From Burkholderiales bacterium (GTDB lineage: Bacteria > Pseudomonadota > Gammaproteobacteria > Burkholderiales > Burkholderiaceae_C): a stretch of DNA of 9,882 nt. The stretch lies in NCBI GenBank assembly GCA_013205525.1, contig JABMMR010000322.1:1-9882 (forward strand). Reading direction: 5' to 3'. The translations under genes were made by a program, and so were the position numbers. Shown here piece by piece: positions 9,695 through 9,882 of this stretch. Under the pieces are notes generated by a model that was not told the DNA's origin, made no database searches, and saw nothing but the letters and a program-made list of their open reading frames with translations. Numbering within the stretch: position 1 is the stretch's first letter; every line of letters begins with the position of its first letter.

Positions 9695-9882
9695 TTGATC
9701 AAAAACCCTGTCAAACATTGCCGCAACTGTGGCACAACTGTTGTCATGCGCTTGCCTGACGACGGCGACACCCGAACGCGTGCGGTTTGCCCAGCCTGCC
9801 ACACCGTTCATTACGACAACCCCTTGAACGTGGTGGGCACCATCCCTGTGTGGGGCACGCAAGTGCTTTTATGCAAACGCAA
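9695..9882 (+). CDS. NUDIX hydrolase with N-terminal zinc ribbon, partial (cut by window edge)
   Basis: Only the first 62 codons are inside the window, and no ATG start exists, so it is easily missed. The reading frame gives a zinc ribbon, KHCRNCG (C9, C12) and VCPACHTVHYDNP (C32, C35), followed by LNVVGTIPVWGTQVLLCKR, the first strand of a NUDIX domain. This combination is typical of the ADP-ribose pyrophosphatase-like/NADH-pyrophosphatase-related NUDIX proteins common in Burkholderiales. The NUDIX box itself would lie beyond the window. The start is taken as TTG at 9695 (read as Met), with GAAGAG 6 bases upstream, giving an N-end of M-I-K-N-P-V-K. The next in-frame ATG falls inside the zinc ribbon and is excluded. 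The substrate cannot be told from this part. Confidence 0.8.
   Translation, partial: MIKNPVKHCRNCGTTVVMRLPDDGDTRTRAVCPACHTVHYDNPLNVVGTIPVWGTQVLLCKR

Noticed and set aside
9524..9862. 112-codon minus-strand frame overlapping maiA and the NUDIX gene
   Set aside because: It has no family resemblance and conflicts with two recognised genes, including the zinc ribbon on the other strand.

Overview
The window looks like chromosome from a betaproteobacterium of the order Burkholderiales, most likely a freshwater Comamonadaceae (Limnohabitans/Rhodoferax-like). That placement is inferred from recognised protein families (a PhaB very close to the Cupriavidus protein, FabI next to YejA, MaiA, PgeF, a zinc-ribbon NUDIX protein) and from dense gene packing; no rRNA or other marker gene is present. 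There is no insertion sequence, CRISPR array, tRNA or rRNA gene, and no gene-free stretch longer than about 100 bases.

Layout. On the left, on the minus strand, are the first 38 codons of a YejB-type permease (cut by the window edge) and the complete YejA-type peptide-binding protein upstream of it. A 35-base divergent gap separates yejA from fabI (enoyl-ACP reductase), which is on the plus strand. fabI runs tail to tail into dusA, and the two stop codons share the bases TTAA. From there to about 9.6 kb, seven genes all lie on the minus strand. In transcription order they are maiA (GST-type maleylacetoacetate isomerase), pgeF (laccase-domain peptidoglycan editing factor), phaC (class I PHA synthase), phaB (acetoacetyl-CoA reductase), a zinc-free quinone-reductase-like MDR protein, a protein that reads as a light-dependent protochlorophyllide reductase (LPOR), and dusA (tRNA-dihydrouridine synthase A). 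A NUDIX protein starts on the plus strand at the right edge, divergent from maiA.

The gene that stands out is the 326-residue SDR at 3790-4770. A simple annotation pipeline may call it 'SDR family oxidoreductase', but it carries the LPOR signature throughout: [10 protein letters not shown], the roughly 35-residue LPOR-specific insertion before the catalytic Tyr, [27 protein letters not shown] and [15 protein letters not shown] is a photoenzyme of chlorophyll synthesis, typical of oxygenic phototrophs and found in only some aerobic anoxygenic phototrophic bacteria. Here it sits outside any visible photosynthesis cluster. It is joined by 4-base start/stop overlaps to an MDR oxidoreductase upstream and to dusA downstream, directly after phaC-phaB. 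This suggests, by inference, a link between light-dependent bacteriochlorophyll synthesis and carbon storage in an aerobic phototroph.

Other points of interest are a GGGGTCAGACCCC inverted repeat that forms the end of dusA, a very tight yejA/fabI divergent region, a pha locus without a phaA thiolase gene, and a start-codon hairpin in front of maiA.
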